Below, piece by piece: positions 7,842 to 16,197 of a stretch of DNA of 42,979 bases; the first letter of the stretch is position 1, and each line of letters opens with the position of its first letter. The stretch lies in IMG/VR virus record IMGVR_UViG_3300024353_000014, positions 1-42,979 of that record; one strand, written 5' to 3'. The notes beneath the pieces are model-generated. The model was not told the origin of the DNA, searched no databases, and saw nothing but the letters and a program-made list of their open reading frames with translations. A program made the translations under genes and the position numbers. Origin of the DNA: a virus.

Positions 7842-9026
7842 CTAAGCGACTAGTTGGCTTGTGTTGATTCTGCAGAATTCTTTGGGGTCGAGGATTTTGA
7901 GTCCGATGGTATGGCTTCCTGTCAATGTTTGGGTTCTGCCCACAGTGTCTTTCTCAGTTTCCAGCAATAGCTCACGTTTAGGAGCTAGAATTACACCACG
8001 TTTCCAGCGGCCAATATAGCAAGCATAGCATGTTCCAGTTGCCCCCATTCGGGGTGGTCCAATAGCCCAAGGCGCACCGACCACTATGTGCACACCCATG
8101 AGCTCAGTGATTTTACCAGTCTGCAAGTATTGAGGACTTGTGTAAGCAAAGGGTTGGTTAGCTGCTATATCTTCAAGAAGTCCAGCGTATGCGCCTCCAG
8201 TTAAGTAGGCACAACATTGCCCAGGCTCAACAGCTTTCCCAGCGATTAACAGTTTCCCAATTGCTTGGGGAATGTCAGTCGCTGAGATTTTACCTGTGCC
8301 CGTCGATTCAGTAGATCTGTTGATGGCGCCAGCCAGTAGGTTTGTGGTGGCGTCGTCAAGCGCTTCGAGGATTATCTCGTCCTCAGCGCGCAACGCAGCT
8401 GTTTTAAACGCATTGTTGATTTGGGATAGCAAGTCCGAGTTGATTTTCTCAATGTCTTTGTAGGCGATTCTAGTCCAGCCTCCAGCTTCCTGGAGTGCAG
8501 TGACTGTTGTCCCGAACACATCGCCCAGGGAATCAGAGAAAGCAGCGCCGACCGAAGCTAGGATTTCAAAGTCAAAGTCTTTGACGTATGGGACGTTTAC
8601 AACGTCACCGGCTTTGCCTTTGGTGATTAGAGTAGTGAAGCAGAAATCTCTAAGATGCCCTGTGAGTTCTTTTGTGGTTAAGCCAGGCATCGGAACCATC
8701 CACTGCTCTTTCATAGGATTCTCCTTCAAACGAGCAGCTGTTTCCTCAACCATCTTTTTGTATTCGAGAAGTTCAGGTGCAACCGTGCCCTGACCCTCTA
8801 CGCGTTCTAAGTCCAAAGTTTTTTTATGAGCCTCAAGAATGCCCTTCATCTCTTCCCTCATTTCTGCCCGGATTTTGGAGGTGTCGATGCTGATTTCCAC
8901 TGGCTTGTCTTGCTCTTGCTCGCCTGGTTGTTTGGCTGCCACTGGCTTCAGCGTTGCACCTGCAGGGTCGGGAGCAGGGGGAGGACTGACATTCTTAGGA
9001 TTCTCATCTTTTTCTAATGATGACAA
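7842..9026 (-). CDS. Major capsid protein, HK97 fold (394 aa)
   Basis: N-terminal 120 residues are charged and helical (IRAEMREEMKGILEAHKKTL), like a delta/scaffold domain cleaved by the prohead protease. The remainder has the HK97 layout: N-arm with VVNVPYVKDFDFE, A-domain with AAFSDSLGDVFGTTVTALQEAGGWTRI, spine helix region NSDLLSQINNAFKTAALRAEDEIILEALD, and P-domain strands with ITELMGVHIVVG and KRGVILAPKRELLLE. Start TTG at 9026 behind AGGTGATG. Directly follows the protease-scaffold gene; a TATA-like CATATAAC just after that gene suggests a private promoter. Confidence 0.85.
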   Translation of the reverse strand: MSSLEKDENPKNVSPPPAPDPAGATLKPVAAKQPGEQEQDKPVEISIDTSKIRAEMREEMKGILEAHKKTLDLERVEGQGTVAPELLEYKKMVEETAARLKENPMKEQWMVPMPGLTTKELTGHLRDFCFTTLITKGKAGDVVNVPYVKDFDFEILASVGAAFSDSLGDVFGTTVTALQEAGGWTRIAYKDIEKINSDLLSQINNAFKTAALRAEDEIILEALDDATTNLLAGAINRSTESTGTGKISATDIPQAIGKLLIAGKAVEPGQCCAYLTGGAYAGLLEDIAANQPFAYTSPQYLQTGKITELMGVHIVVGAPWAIGPPRMGATGTCYACYIGRWKRGVILAPKRELLLETEKDTVGRTQTLTGSHTIGLKILDPKEFCRINTSQLVA

Positions 9027-9145
9027 AATACATCACCTGTCAAAAATGGTCCGTAATACGCTCAGTGCGTTGACGACTGCATGGACCTAAGTTGTGTCAG
9101 CCGAGGGGCGTCATCCAGCCCCCCAAGTCGATGTGTCACAAAAGG

Positions 9146-9158
9146 ACTGTTATATGTT
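9146..9158 (-). promoter_or_regulatory. Possible capsid promoter (TATA-like)
   Basis: The minus strand reads TGAACATATAACAG at the end of the protease-scaffold gene. A transcript starting about 25 bases downstream would have a leader of roughly 95 bases before the TTG start of the capsid gene. The 123 bases between the genes hold no reading frame I would call. Confidence 0.35.
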
Positions 9159-9713
9159 CAATTGCACGCGCGCGATACGTCGAGCCTTAGCTACACGTTT
9201 CTTGAGGCCTTCAACCTCAAGTCTGAGAGCAATGTTCTCATTGTTTCGCTTGGTCAGCTTTGTGGTGAGTTTGAGGTTGTCTTCCATCGTGAGATGGGTT
9301 TTGTCCTCCGCAAGCTCAACGCGCTTACGAATGTCCTCTAGGGTATCATCAGTTAGTTTTTGCGAGTTCTTGAGGCTGATATTCTTTGCTTCGAGCTTTG
9401 TGTTTTCAGCTATGAGGTCACCGACTTTATTGTCAGTGGTTTCATGTGTGGTCCGTAGTTCCTCAAGGCGTGAGTTAGTATCGATGTGACGTTCCTCAAC
9501 TTGCTTCTGCTCAAGTTCAAGTTTGCGAATCCTCACGTCTTTGATTTCTAGCTCGTCCTGGTTGTGTTTGATCTCAGCAGTTTGCATATCTATTTGTTCT
9601 TCCTGGTCCCTGTTGAGGCGTTTCATTTCGCTGATGGCTAATTCCAGTTTTGCCCTCGATTCCTGTTTTGTAGCAGGAGGCTTGACAGGCTGCTGGGTTT
9701 CAGATTTATTCAT
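9150..9713 (-). CDS. Nested scaffold protein from an internal start (187 aa)
   Basis: Inside the protease-scaffold gene an ATG at 9713 (residue 280, MNKSETQQPV) lies 11 bases after AAGGAG, exactly at the hinge between the protease domain and the coiled coil. This mimics the lambda C/Nu3 arrangement, in which free scaffold is made from an internal start. The SD and hinge position are seen; expression is inferred. Confidence 0.45.
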   Translation of the reverse strand: MNKSETQQPVKPPATKQESRAKLELAISEMKRLNRDQEEQIDMQTAEIKHNQDELEIKDVRIRKLELEQKQVEERHIDTNSRLEELRTTHETTDNKVGDLIAENTKLEAKNISLKNSQKLTDDTLEDIRKRVELAEDKTHLTMEDNLKLTTKLTKRNNENIALRLEVEGLKKRVAKARRIARVQLNI

Positions 9714-10550
9714 TTCTTTTTGTTCTCCTTGGAACTGTGATTCGGGTCTGATTTTCTCAGGGGATCCTAACTCAGCCCCCTTCAGATGAGTAATTACTGT
9801 CAGGGGAATCCCTGGCAATGCAAATTTGCGTCTTAAGAAAGCTAATCCCATAAAATTCAATCCCAAGCAAGCATAGCCATTGTCAACTCGTTTAGATCCC
9901 CGCTTACACCTAGCTTCAATGCTGACACTGTAGATTTCCGGGGGAGTTGATAACAACATATTGTTGAGGTTTAAGTCATACTGCTCGCCAGCTTTCCTGT
10001 GGACTCGGATGAGGCATTCAGCCACACCATAATAGAAGAGATCGTCGTCTTTTCCCTCTCGAGGCACGCGCATACATTCGATGCGAGCATACTGGGCGTC
10101 GTCTATTTCCACATACTCACTGTGGAGAACCAGAGATCGGTAGTGGTCAATGTTGCATCGCTTGCCGACAAGGGTTCTGGTCGCTTGGATAAGTTCGCCT
10201 TTGCTGTAGTAATTACTATTCATGCTTATGAGAGGCAAACAGGCTTCTACGAGATACCATTTGTTCTCAGTGTCCTGTTTGATGTTATCCAGTTTCCACT
10301 GTGGAATCCACGAGGTGCTTTCCCGAGGGGTTTCAGCATCGATCGATATCATGCGCACTGGGGGGAATAATCCCATTGCTTCGAGGCTTCCAAGTTGCCT
10401 GTAATCGTAGGGTTTAGTGTCATCGAGTCCATAGACTGTCAGGAACTTTGTGTAGGCGCTGACGCCAAGTTGACAGACGTTGTCTTCACTCTTGCAGTAT
10501 CGTCTCATGAACTGCCTTCGGATTTTCTTAAAATCTTTATGTCTAGTCAT
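9150..10550 (-). CDS. Prohead protease fused to scaffolding coiled coil (466 aa)
   Basis: Residues 1-260 look like an assemblin-type prohead serine protease: LVGKRCNIDHYRS (catalytic His about 136), strand SEYVEIDDAQYARIEC, and IYSVSIEAR (Ser about 208-210). Residues 280-460 are an almost continuous charged coiled coil (MKRLNRDQEEQIDMQTAE and so on), a scaffold. Protease-scaffold fusion is known in several tailed viruses. Its start ATG directly follows the TAG of the portal gene (TAGATG). It would cleave the scaffold and the capsid N terminus during maturation. Confidence 0.75.
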   Translation of the reverse strand: MTRHKDFKKIRRQFMRRYCKSEDNVCQLGVSAYTKFLTVYGLDDTKPYDYRQLGSLEAMGLFPPVRMISIDAETPRESTSWIPQWKLDNIKQDTENKWYLVEACLPLISMNSNYYSKGELIQATRTLVGKRCNIDHYRSLVLHSEYVEIDDAQYARIECMRVPREGKDDDLFYYGVAECLIRVHRKAGEQYDLNLNNMLLSTPPEIYSVSIEARCKRGSKRVDNGYACLGLNFMGLAFLRRKFALPGIPLTVITHLKGAELGSPEKIRPESQFQGEQKEMNKSETQQPVKPPATKQESRAKLELAISEMKRLNRDQEEQIDMQTAEIKHNQDELEIKDVRIRKLELEQKQVEERHIDTNSRLEELRTTHETTDNKVGDLIAENTKLEAKNISLKNSQKLTDDTLEDIRKRVELAEDKTHLTMEDNLKLTTKLTKRNNENIALRLEVEGLKKRVAKARRIARVQLNI

Positions 10551-11861
10551 CTAGGTCACCTTTAGAATATATTCGAACCTCTTCTCATCGTCACCGTTCT
10601 TTCGAGGTGGCGGTCCAGGAGGCTCTTTATCTTTGCCAGGCTCAGGCTCTTGGTCAAGGGGAGGCCGGTCTTTATCAGGATCGTCCGACTTCACATCCTC
10701 AACGGGGATCCCCATTTTCTTCAACAAGTCAACTGCTTGGGTTGGTGTGAGAACCCGTGAATCAACAAGATCAGCTAGTCCTGCGAGGTCTACGTCTTCG
10801 ATACCTGTTTTCTCAGCACCCCAATTCAACGTGACTTTATCAGTGATGCCATAATGAGCAAGCACTATCTCGAACATATCCTGCTCGATTACTCGTTTCC
10901 AGTAGCGTTGAATCCCTTGGTTCTGTGCGTCTATGACTTCAAGCATTTTACCGGCTGAGGCTTGAGTGGCGTTTCGCAGGTAGTGAAGTAGAGGCGCTTG
11001 TAAGCCTTCAAGAATCTGGTCGTTCATCTCCCGGATATACTCTGTGAACCGGGCTCTTGGATCGATTTCAACAACTTTAAAATCCACGTCGTCAGGCGTG
11101 ACGTTCCCTAGGAACAAATCGTGGTCGGACTCGCGCTCAGTGACAGCTTTCTTCACTGGCTTGATGCTTGTCCGGCTCTTCCAAACTGTCATGGGTGAGG
11201 CATAGCGTTTGAAGATTAACGCCATATCCGCATTGATTGAAGCCTTAGCCTTCACGAGCGATAGGACACTCTGGACTTTACTTGTGCCATAAGGGTCTAA
11301 GCCAATTTGCTGATGAACAGCCCAGATGATGTCTTGGGGTCTGAATAAGTGAGTTGAATCAAACCAGTCCTGTTTGAACCCGAGGTGTTTTCCCTTTTTA
11401 GTCGACCGATATTTCATGCTTTCAGGGGGAAGCATCTTCAAACATAACTTGCCAGGTGGGGGACCAGGTACGAGCCATCGTTCAATGGGCACGAATCCGC
11501 TTCTGAGATAAGTTCGACAAGCGTTTTGAAGCAGCTGATCGAGCTTCACGTCAGCGCACCACTTGTCAATTATTTCCTTAGCTTTATCGTTCTCTGATTC
11601 CGTGTAGAAGCCAATGCCCACACTCATGGCAGTTATGACGTTAATGCCACTGCTGACAGCGCCATCCTCATCATAATATTTCTTGTAGTCAGCCAGATCG
11701 GATGGGTGAGGCCAAACATCATCATAAGACAGTGAGCCTACTTGGATTACTACCCCTTTCCGCTCTGGAGGCATGTGTCGACTACCTGACTCAGCCTGCT
11801 TAGGACGTTCAAGGATACCTGTGCGCAACAGAAAGTTTACAGCTGATTTTCGGACGTTCAT
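10551..11861 (-). CDS. Portal protein (436 aa)
   Basis: Portal hallmarks: N-terminal region DYKKYYDEDGAVSSGINVITAMSVGIGF, clip region LRSGFVPIERWLVPG, LKMLPPESMKY, QDIIWAVHQQIGLDPYGTSKVQSVLSLV, and the crown-side helix GLQAPLLHYLRNATQASAGKMLEVIDAQNQGIQRYWKRVIEQDMF. The C terminus is a proline/charge-rich tail. It lies between terminase and protease as expected for the packaging vertex. ATG start one base after the stop of the basic 47-aa gene, so translation is probably coupled. Confidence 0.85.
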   Translation of the reverse strand: MNVRKSAVNFLLRTGILERPKQAESGSRHMPPERKGVVIQVGSLSYDDVWPHPSDLADYKKYYDEDGAVSSGINVITAMSVGIGFYTESENDKAKEIIDKWCADVKLDQLLQNACRTYLRSGFVPIERWLVPGPPPGKLCLKMLPPESMKYRSTKKGKHLGFKQDWFDSTHLFRPQDIIWAVHQQIGLDPYGTSKVQSVLSLVKAKASINADMALIFKRYASPMTVWKSRTSIKPVKKAVTERESDHDLFLGNVTPDDVDFKVVEIDPRARFTEYIREMNDQILEGLQAPLLHYLRNATQASAGKMLEVIDAQNQGIQRYWKRVIEQDMFEIVLAHYGITDKVTLNWGAEKTGIEDVDLAGLADLVDSRVLTPTQAVDLLKKMGIPVEDVKSDDPDKDRPPLDQEPEPGKDKEPPGPPPRKNGDDEKRFEYILKVT

Positions 11862-11862
11862 T

Positions 11863-12006
11863 TTAACTCAACATCCCCGGTCCAGATAAAATTTCCATGC
11901 GAGGCTTTCGCCTGCGTTTACGCGCGCGCTCGCGCTTACGTCGCACAGGCTTCTCTTCGACTTTCTTTAGGGGTTTCTTCAGGGTTTTCTTTTTGTGTGA
12001 GGACAC
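11863..12006 (-). CDS. Extremely basic small protein (47 aa), overlapping gene
   Basis: A GTG start (12006) ten bases after GAGAGG opens a frame with 11 Lys and 9 Arg in 47 residues, including KKKTLKKPLKKVEEK and RRKRERARKRRRKPR. It overlaps the 3' part of the 73-aa gene in a different frame and ends one base before the portal ATG. Composition is protamine-like; a role in DNA condensation, packaging or terminase-portal contact is possible but unproven. The consistent Lys/Arg run and the tight coupling argue that it is translated. Confidence 0.55.
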   Translation of the reverse strand: MSSHKKKTLKKPLKKVEEKPVRRKRERARKRRRKPRMEILSGPGMLS

Positions 12007-12157
12007 GATGTCTCAACCTCTCAACATCAAGTGGATCGCCTAGAAACTCGATTCGCTCAATGACTAGGTCTAGCTCAAAATCCATGGATTTTCTCGGCAA
12101 AGCCAATTCACCATAAGAAGACAAGATGAACATGCTTGCGCACAACGTGTTGAACAT
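11936..12157 (-). CDS. Small acidic protein (73 aa), unknown
   Basis: Lies between large terminase and portal. Sequence is helical and charged in the second half (MDFELDLVIERIEFLGDPLD, then VERLRHRVL). The ATG at 12157 is preceded by GGGGGATG about 15 bases upstream; an internal ATG (MDFELD) is an alternative start. The start region carries a 15-base palindrome CTATGTTGAACATAG. The last third overlaps the basic 47-aa frame. No family recognised; could be a head or terminase accessory. Confidence 0.45.
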   Translation of the reverse strand: MFNTLCASMFILSSYGELALPRKSMDFELDLVIERIEFLGDPLDVERLRHRVLTQKENPEETPKESRREACAT

Positions 12158-12184
12158 CTATGTTGAACATAGAAAGACCACATC

Positions 12185-12195
12185 CCCCTGGGGGT
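12185..12195. repeat. CCCCCTGGGGG palindrome after the large terminase gene
   Basis: A perfect 11-base GC palindrome 19 bases after the large-terminase stop codon. Too short and without a U tract to call a terminator. Confidence 0.3.
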
Positions 12196-12213
12196 CGGGG
12201 TTCACTGGTGCAT

Positions 12214-13683
12214 TTACCGGTTCACTCGTCCGGTTTCAACTTCCATTTGGCTAGTTCCAAAACTAGCTGTGCCCTTAAGGCAAATCGCAGTAGCCCAGAA
12301 CCTGTCGTCATGGCTACCTTTAGGATGACTAAACGAGTAGTGCTCGCTACCCGGTGACTGCTCCCACTGGACCACGTTATATTCACCTTGAACATCCATG
12401 TCGAAAGGCATCTCAAATTTCCTACGCGCGTCCTTTGTGAGAAGCTCACGGTCTTCGTCCCGCTTGCTCATCATCAGGTCTTTGAAGAACGTGGCCATAC
12501 CATGTTTGCTGGGCTTACTGAACCACACGCCTTCCAGCCGGGGAAAACCTAAGCGCTCGATTTGCTCTTCAACGCCTTTCGTCCCAGTCCGGTCGTATAG
12601 GACGCTCGTGACATAGTCCCATCTGTCGCAGATACTTTTGATGTAGCCCATGACAGTGGTGTGAGGCACACCTAGCTTGAACACTTTGCAGTGGACTAGG
12701 CGCCTAACATCCTCGTCAAGCTGGACAACAGTTACACAGGCAGGGTCCACAGTTTTCCCCAAGTCCCATCCTATGAAAAACATTCCATGGGGGCTTGCCT
12801 CAAAGGGTGTGAAGCTGAGCTCGCTGTTTTGGCATTTGATTATGAGGCTACTCGGTAGGAAGCTAGTTTCATCGTCGATGAAAGCCTGTTCCATCTCACG
12901 CTTCCATCGCCAGGGGTCACCTTTATACTGCTTCCTCATCAGGTCGACTTGAGACCTTAGAAGCGGACCTTTAGGTTGTATAACCTGATCCCATCGCCTG
13001 AAGTACTGGTGGTTATGCTCATTAAAGTCGTTACCGTGAAAGATATCGAATTCCTTACTCGTGCACATTTTATGATAGACACTGCCTTTCGACCAAGGCG
13101 TGCTGGCGATGCTGATATCAACGCGCTTGGTCAAGGTCATGGGCAGTAATGCGCTGAGCCACAAGTCCTCGTCCTGGCGAATGAAGTTAAACTCGTCAAT
13201 GTTTATACGATCAGGCCCATGCCCACGAATCGTGAAGGGCTCAGGTGTTTCAGCCACAATAGCTGACCGGGTTTTCGTCCGGATAATGGTTTGCAGTTGC
13301 TCGCCAATGTAAGCGTCCCGGAAATCTTCTCTCATCCGAGCAATATGTGAATGAAGCCCAGCGTCGCTTTGGAAATAAATCTCTTTTATCTGGGTAAACT
13401 TGGGCATGGTCACAATCGTAGTCGTGCTGGGGTGCTGCATAGCAAACCGGAGGTCTTCACCGCTCATGACAAAAGTTTTACCCGCTCGCCTACACCATCG
13501 AAACAATTTCATCGGATGAGTGTCTTCGATGGCTAGTATTTGGTGAGGATACAGCTTTTTGACTTGGAGAACTTCATACCAGAAGTCCAGAGGCTTCTTA
13601 GGTACTTTGAGCTCTGGCAGAACTAGCCTCTCGAAATCGCGCTTTGTCCTCCTTATCGCGTTTTGCCAACTCGGCGCTGACAA
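12214..13683 (-). CDS. terL: Terminase large subunit (489 aa)
   Basis: ATPase domain: Walker A CRRAGKT (about 64-70), adenine/coupling region TIVTMPKFTQIK, Walker B RINIDEF (about 159-165), coupling motif III SIASTPWSKG (191-200). Nuclease domain: FFIGWDLGKT (Asp about 307), VLYDRTG (Asp about 364) and GSHDDR (Asp about 459-460), the three acidic clusters of the RNase H-like fold. It packages DNA through the portal. The chosen start is TTG at 13683, about 12 bases after GGAGG, giving an 86-base overlap with the upstream gene. Confidence 0.92.
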   Translation of the reverse strand: MSAPSWQNAIRRTKRDFERLVLPELKVPKKPLDFWYEVLQVKKLYPHQILAIEDTHPMKLFRWCRRAGKTFVMSGEDLRFAMQHPSTTTIVTMPKFTQIKEIYFQSDAGLHSHIARMREDFRDAYIGEQLQTIIRTKTRSAIVAETPEPFTIRGHGPDRINIDEFNFIRQDEDLWLSALLPMTLTKRVDISIASTPWSKGSVYHKMCTSKEFDIFHGNDFNEHNHQYFRRWDQVIQPKGPLLRSQVDLMRKQYKGDPWRWKREMEQAFIDDETSFLPSSLIIKCQNSELSFTPFEASPHGMFFIGWDLGKTVDPACVTVVQLDEDVRRLVHCKVFKLGVPHTTVMGYIKSICDRWDYVTSVLYDRTGTKGVEEQIERLGFPRLEGVWFSKPSKHGMATFFKDLMMSKRDEDRELLTKDARRKFEMPFDMDVQGEYNVVQWEQSPGSEHYSFSHPKGSHDDRFWATAICLKGTASFGTSQMEVETGRVNR

Positions 13684-14146
13684 GCCTCTTCAATTCCTCC
13701 AGGTCTTTTGTGATTTGATGTTTGTCGAACCCCGCAAGATAGCTATTCAACACTTGGAAAACATAACCAGATATCCGATACCATTTGAGTTTGTGGGGGA
13801 CGGTGTTAGCAGCCTTCGCATGCTTCATACAGACCGCTATGAGTTTCCTCAGTTGTTTGATGCTTTTCTGACGCTCTCGCTGAGTGTGCACAACAGGCAC
13901 TTCTAATCCTTTGATTCGCTTCATGAAGCGCCGTGTGTTTACGAGCTCTTGCTTTGTAGGTTTCAGGTCTCGGACACTGATTTCCTTACGTATTGCGCTC
14001 GCTTCCTCCCGGACATCTTTTGACACACCAAGATTCTGCAGGACAGCTCGCTGCTTAATCTGTTCCAAAGGCCAAAAGTTTGGAAGAGCGCCTAGAAACA
14101 CGCTTTCACTGTCTGAGGATGAATGGTCCTTTCCTTTTGAGGGCAT
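13598..14146 (-). CDS. Probable terminase small subunit (182 aa)
   Basis: Assigned mainly by position, immediately upstream of and overlapping the large terminase. The protein is helical and basic, with KKEISVRDLKPTKQELVNTRRFMKRIKG-like charged helices and a C-terminal charged tail (ELAKRDKEDKARF). I see no clear helix-turn-helix. ATG at 14146 behind GGAG. Alternative: unrelated accessory head protein. Confidence 0.5.
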   Translation of the reverse strand: MPSKGKDHSSSDSESVFLGALPNFWPLEQIKQRAVLQNLGVSKDVREEASAIRKEISVRDLKPTKQELVNTRRFMKRIKGLEVPVVHTQRERQKSIKQLRKLIAVCMKHAKAANTVPHKLKWYRISGYVFQVLNSYLAGFDKHQITKDLEELKRLVSAELAKRDKEDKARFREASSARAQST

Positions 14147-14789
14147 TTAAAGCTAACTCCACATAAGCCTGACTTTTCAAAGTATCTTCTTGCCAGGTTG
14201 ACTCGTTGAACCTGCAAACAGGATCATACAGGTGAGGCAGAGTGCCCTTGGGTCCGTAAACATCCTTGTCCAGGAAGAGACTTGGTTTCTTCGGACTTGT
14301 AGTTTCCACCACGAGCACTCGATTATTAACATCTATGACTTCAACCCATGCATGAAAGCCTTTCAGATTTCGTCTTTTCGGTGTGAGCACAGCGCCTAAG
14401 ACTACACAGGCGTTCAGTTCTTTCAACCGCATTAATGTGCAGCATAGGACAGCGCTGTCAAAGCAGATGCCATAACCTGTTTTCAGGAGTTGGTTAGGCA
14501 TCAGCCACCCATACTGGCATTCATGGTCGACCAGGTAGAGCGGCCCACGATACTTGAAGATCTGCACGTGTCTGCTTGCGCATGGATTGTTATCTTGGCC
14601 GACAGCATATTTGACGTGCCGGGCAACATAGAGAGCACATTTGCCAATCACATCGTCGTGTGAACGTCCTTTAATTTTATCAGCCACTTCTCTCAGGTGA
14701 GGGTTATTCACCTGGATGTAGTCGGTGACAAAATGCGCCTCACTCAGCAAACCGAATTTAACTGTTGGAACATTTGGTGGATTTACCAT
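14106..14789 (-). CDS. Transglutaminase-like protein (227 aa)
   Basis: Seen: LLKTGYGICFDSAVLCCTLMR (catalytic Cys about 109), LKGFHAWVEV (His about 146) followed by VLVVETTS (acidic residue about 153-162). This is the Cys-His-Asp/Glu arrangement of the transglutaminase fold. It differs from the 217-aa gene near 3 kb except for the fold core. Neighbours are a two-span membrane protein and a Dam-type methylase, so it may belong to a lysis or entry function (inference; archaeal virus endopeptidases of this fold are known in methanogen viruses). Confidence 0.7.
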   Translation of the reverse strand: MVNPPNVPTVKFGLLSEAHFVTDYIQVNNPHLREVADKIKGRSHDDVIGKCALYVARHVKYAVGQDNNPCASRHVQIFKYRGPLYLVDHECQYGWLMPNQLLKTGYGICFDSAVLCCTLMRLKELNACVVLGAVLTPKRRNLKGFHAWVEVIDVNNRVLVVETTSPKKPSLFLDKDVYGPKGTLPHLYDPVCRFNESTWQEDTLKSQAYVELALNALKRKGPFILRQ

Positions 14790-15045
14790 TTTTAGATAGA
14801 AACTCCCTGATTGTTTGTAAGAAGGCTGCTAGCGCACTCAGGAGAGAGCTGTACAAGGTGACTTGCCACACTAGCTCAGGCTGGCTACTTAGACCGGCCG
14901 CCATCATAGTGCAGAACACAATGAGAGCAGTTAGAAGTGACCGCCACAACATTCGCCTTGTGGAAACCCGCAGGAAAGGCTTCATCCAAACTTCATCGTT
15001 TCTTGACAATATTTTGTCCTCGAGGCTTAACGTAGTTCCTGACAA
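14758..15045 (-). CDS. Small two-span membrane protein, holin candidate (95 aa)
   Basis: Hydrophobic segments at about residues 34-52 and 58-76 separated by a short loop, with charged ends (C-terminal FLSKNGKSTK). This topology is typical of small holins. The first start is TTG at 15045; ATG at 14985 (MKPFLRVS) is a shorter option. It overlaps the methylase upstream and the transglutaminase-like gene downstream, suggesting co-translation and possibly a holin-endopeptidase pair. Confidence 0.5.
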   Translation of the reverse strand: MSGTTLSLEDKILSRNDEVWMKPFLRVSTRRMLWRSLLTALIVFCTMMAAGLSSQPELVWQVTLYSSLLSALAAFLQTIREFLSKNGKSTKCSNS

Positions 15046-15841
15046 GGAGATGTTTGTACGAGCCTCGCGGTCCTTTGGAGGTACGAGTCACACCCCTGGA
15101 GGCTCTGAAAGAACTCAGCACGTTTGTCACCCAGCCCTTCCGCGTGAACAGGTCTTTAGTGAAATCGTCTAAGCCGATAGTGAGAAGGAACTTCCCCTGG
15201 ATCGTTTCGCAGATATTTTTTAAAACATGGTAGTCGCTGTCGCTCATTTTTATGTGATTAGCTTGACTGACGTTTCGGTAGGGTGGATCTAAAAAGAAGA
15301 AGGTGTCAGGGTTGTCCCATGTTTTGATGCAGGTTTGGAAATCCCTGTGTTCAATATACACTTTCTTCAAGCGCTCATGGATCTTTGTCAGAGACTCAAT
15401 TTTCCTCTGGAAGACCATCGGCTCACTTTTACTGACTCGTCCATAAGCCCAACCAATCCCCCTCTTGCCAGCAAACGCACTCATGTAACAGTAAAAAGTC
15501 CGGACAGCCCATTCCACTGGACACTCGGGGGGGGGAGATATCTCCCACCGGTTTTTTAACTCTCGACTGTAGACTAGAAACTTAATTTTCTTCTGGAACT
15601 CCGGGAGACGTGACCGCACGACCTCGAAGAGGTTCACCAGGCTATTGTCAATGTCGTTATAGACCTCGATTTCCACAGGTTGTTTGCTGAATAGAAACTC
15701 TGCTGAGCCCCCGAAGGCTTCAACATAAATCCTGTGTGGAGGCACTAAGGGCAGAAGACGTTTCATCAAAAAGAATTTGCCACCCATGAAGCGGAAAAAC
15801 CTGCCCATTGGCAATAAGAAGCCAGTGTCCAAGATGCTCAA
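14993..15841 (-). CDS. Dam-like (D12 class) adenine-N6 DNA methyltransferase (282 aa)
   Basis: Class alpha order: motif X/N-terminal FMGGKFFLMKRLLPLVP (about 18-34), motif I YVEAFGGSAEFLF (39-51), acidic YNDIDNSLVN, and motif IV FFFLDPPYRN (DPPY 185-188). SAM-dependent methylation of adenine, often at GATC, although the target here cannot be read. No nuclease gene lies next to it. TTG start six bases after GGAGGT. Confidence 0.85.
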   Translation of the reverse strand: MSILDTGFLLPMGRFFRFMGGKFFLMKRLLPLVPPHRIYVEAFGGSAEFLFSKQPVEIEVYNDIDNSLVNLFEVVRSRLPEFQKKIKFLVYSRELKNRWEISPPPECPVEWAVRTFYCYMSAFAGKRGIGWAYGRVSKSEPMVFQRKIESLTKIHERLKKVYIEHRDFQTCIKTWDNPDTFFFLDPPYRNVSQANHIKMSDSDYHVLKNICETIQGKFLLTIGLDDFTKDLFTRKGWVTNVLSSFRASRGVTRTSKGPRGSYKHLLVRNYVKPRGQNIVKKR

Positions 15842-16197
15842 GCCATTACCTCCATGTGCGAGTAGAGTTCCAGATCAGGGTGAACGTAGCCTCGTTGGTC
15901 GAACAGCACATCACCCGGGTCTACCCTGTGATGATAATAGTCATGCATTGAAACAAGTTCAGCTGCTGATTTATCCCACCAACTTTCAGACAGGATTTGA
16001 CGGCGTTCTCGCTGACGCAAATAGTACAAGCGAGCTCTGGTTTGATCACGTTTAAAATTTCGATGACTCTTCACCATAAATGGCTGAGCCTCCCTATTCC
16101 ATCCGCTCAAAAACAGAAAATAATCAGGCTTCCTCACAGCGGCGGCAAGAACATTAATCACCTTGTTTTTCTCAGATAAAAGTTTATTGTGTCGCAC
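15838..16197 (-). CDS. Unknown basic protein (119 aa)
   Basis: First gene of the late minus-strand block after the control region. Rich in Arg/Tyr/Trp (YYLRQRERRQILSESWW) with a His-rich segment HDYYHHRVDPGDVLF. No family recognised. The GTG at 16197 has no Shine-Dalgarno but lies about 30 bases after a TATA-like TTTAATAA, consistent with a leaderless transcript; a GTG at residue 13 is an alternative. Its stop overlaps the methylase start region. Confidence 0.5.
   Translation of the reverse strand: MRHNKLLSEKNKVINVLAAAVRKPDYFLFLSGWNREAQPFMVKSHRNFKRDQTRARLYYLRQRERRQILSESWWDKSAAELVSMHDYYHHRVDPGDVLFDQRGYVHPDLELYSHMEVMA

Noticed and set aside
11936-12006. Single frameshifted gene combining the 73-aa and basic 47-aa frames
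   Set aside because: The basic frame has its own GTG with a well-spaced GAGAGG and couples to the portal start, so two overlapping genes are more economical. A +1 shift at the A5 tract cannot be fully excluded.
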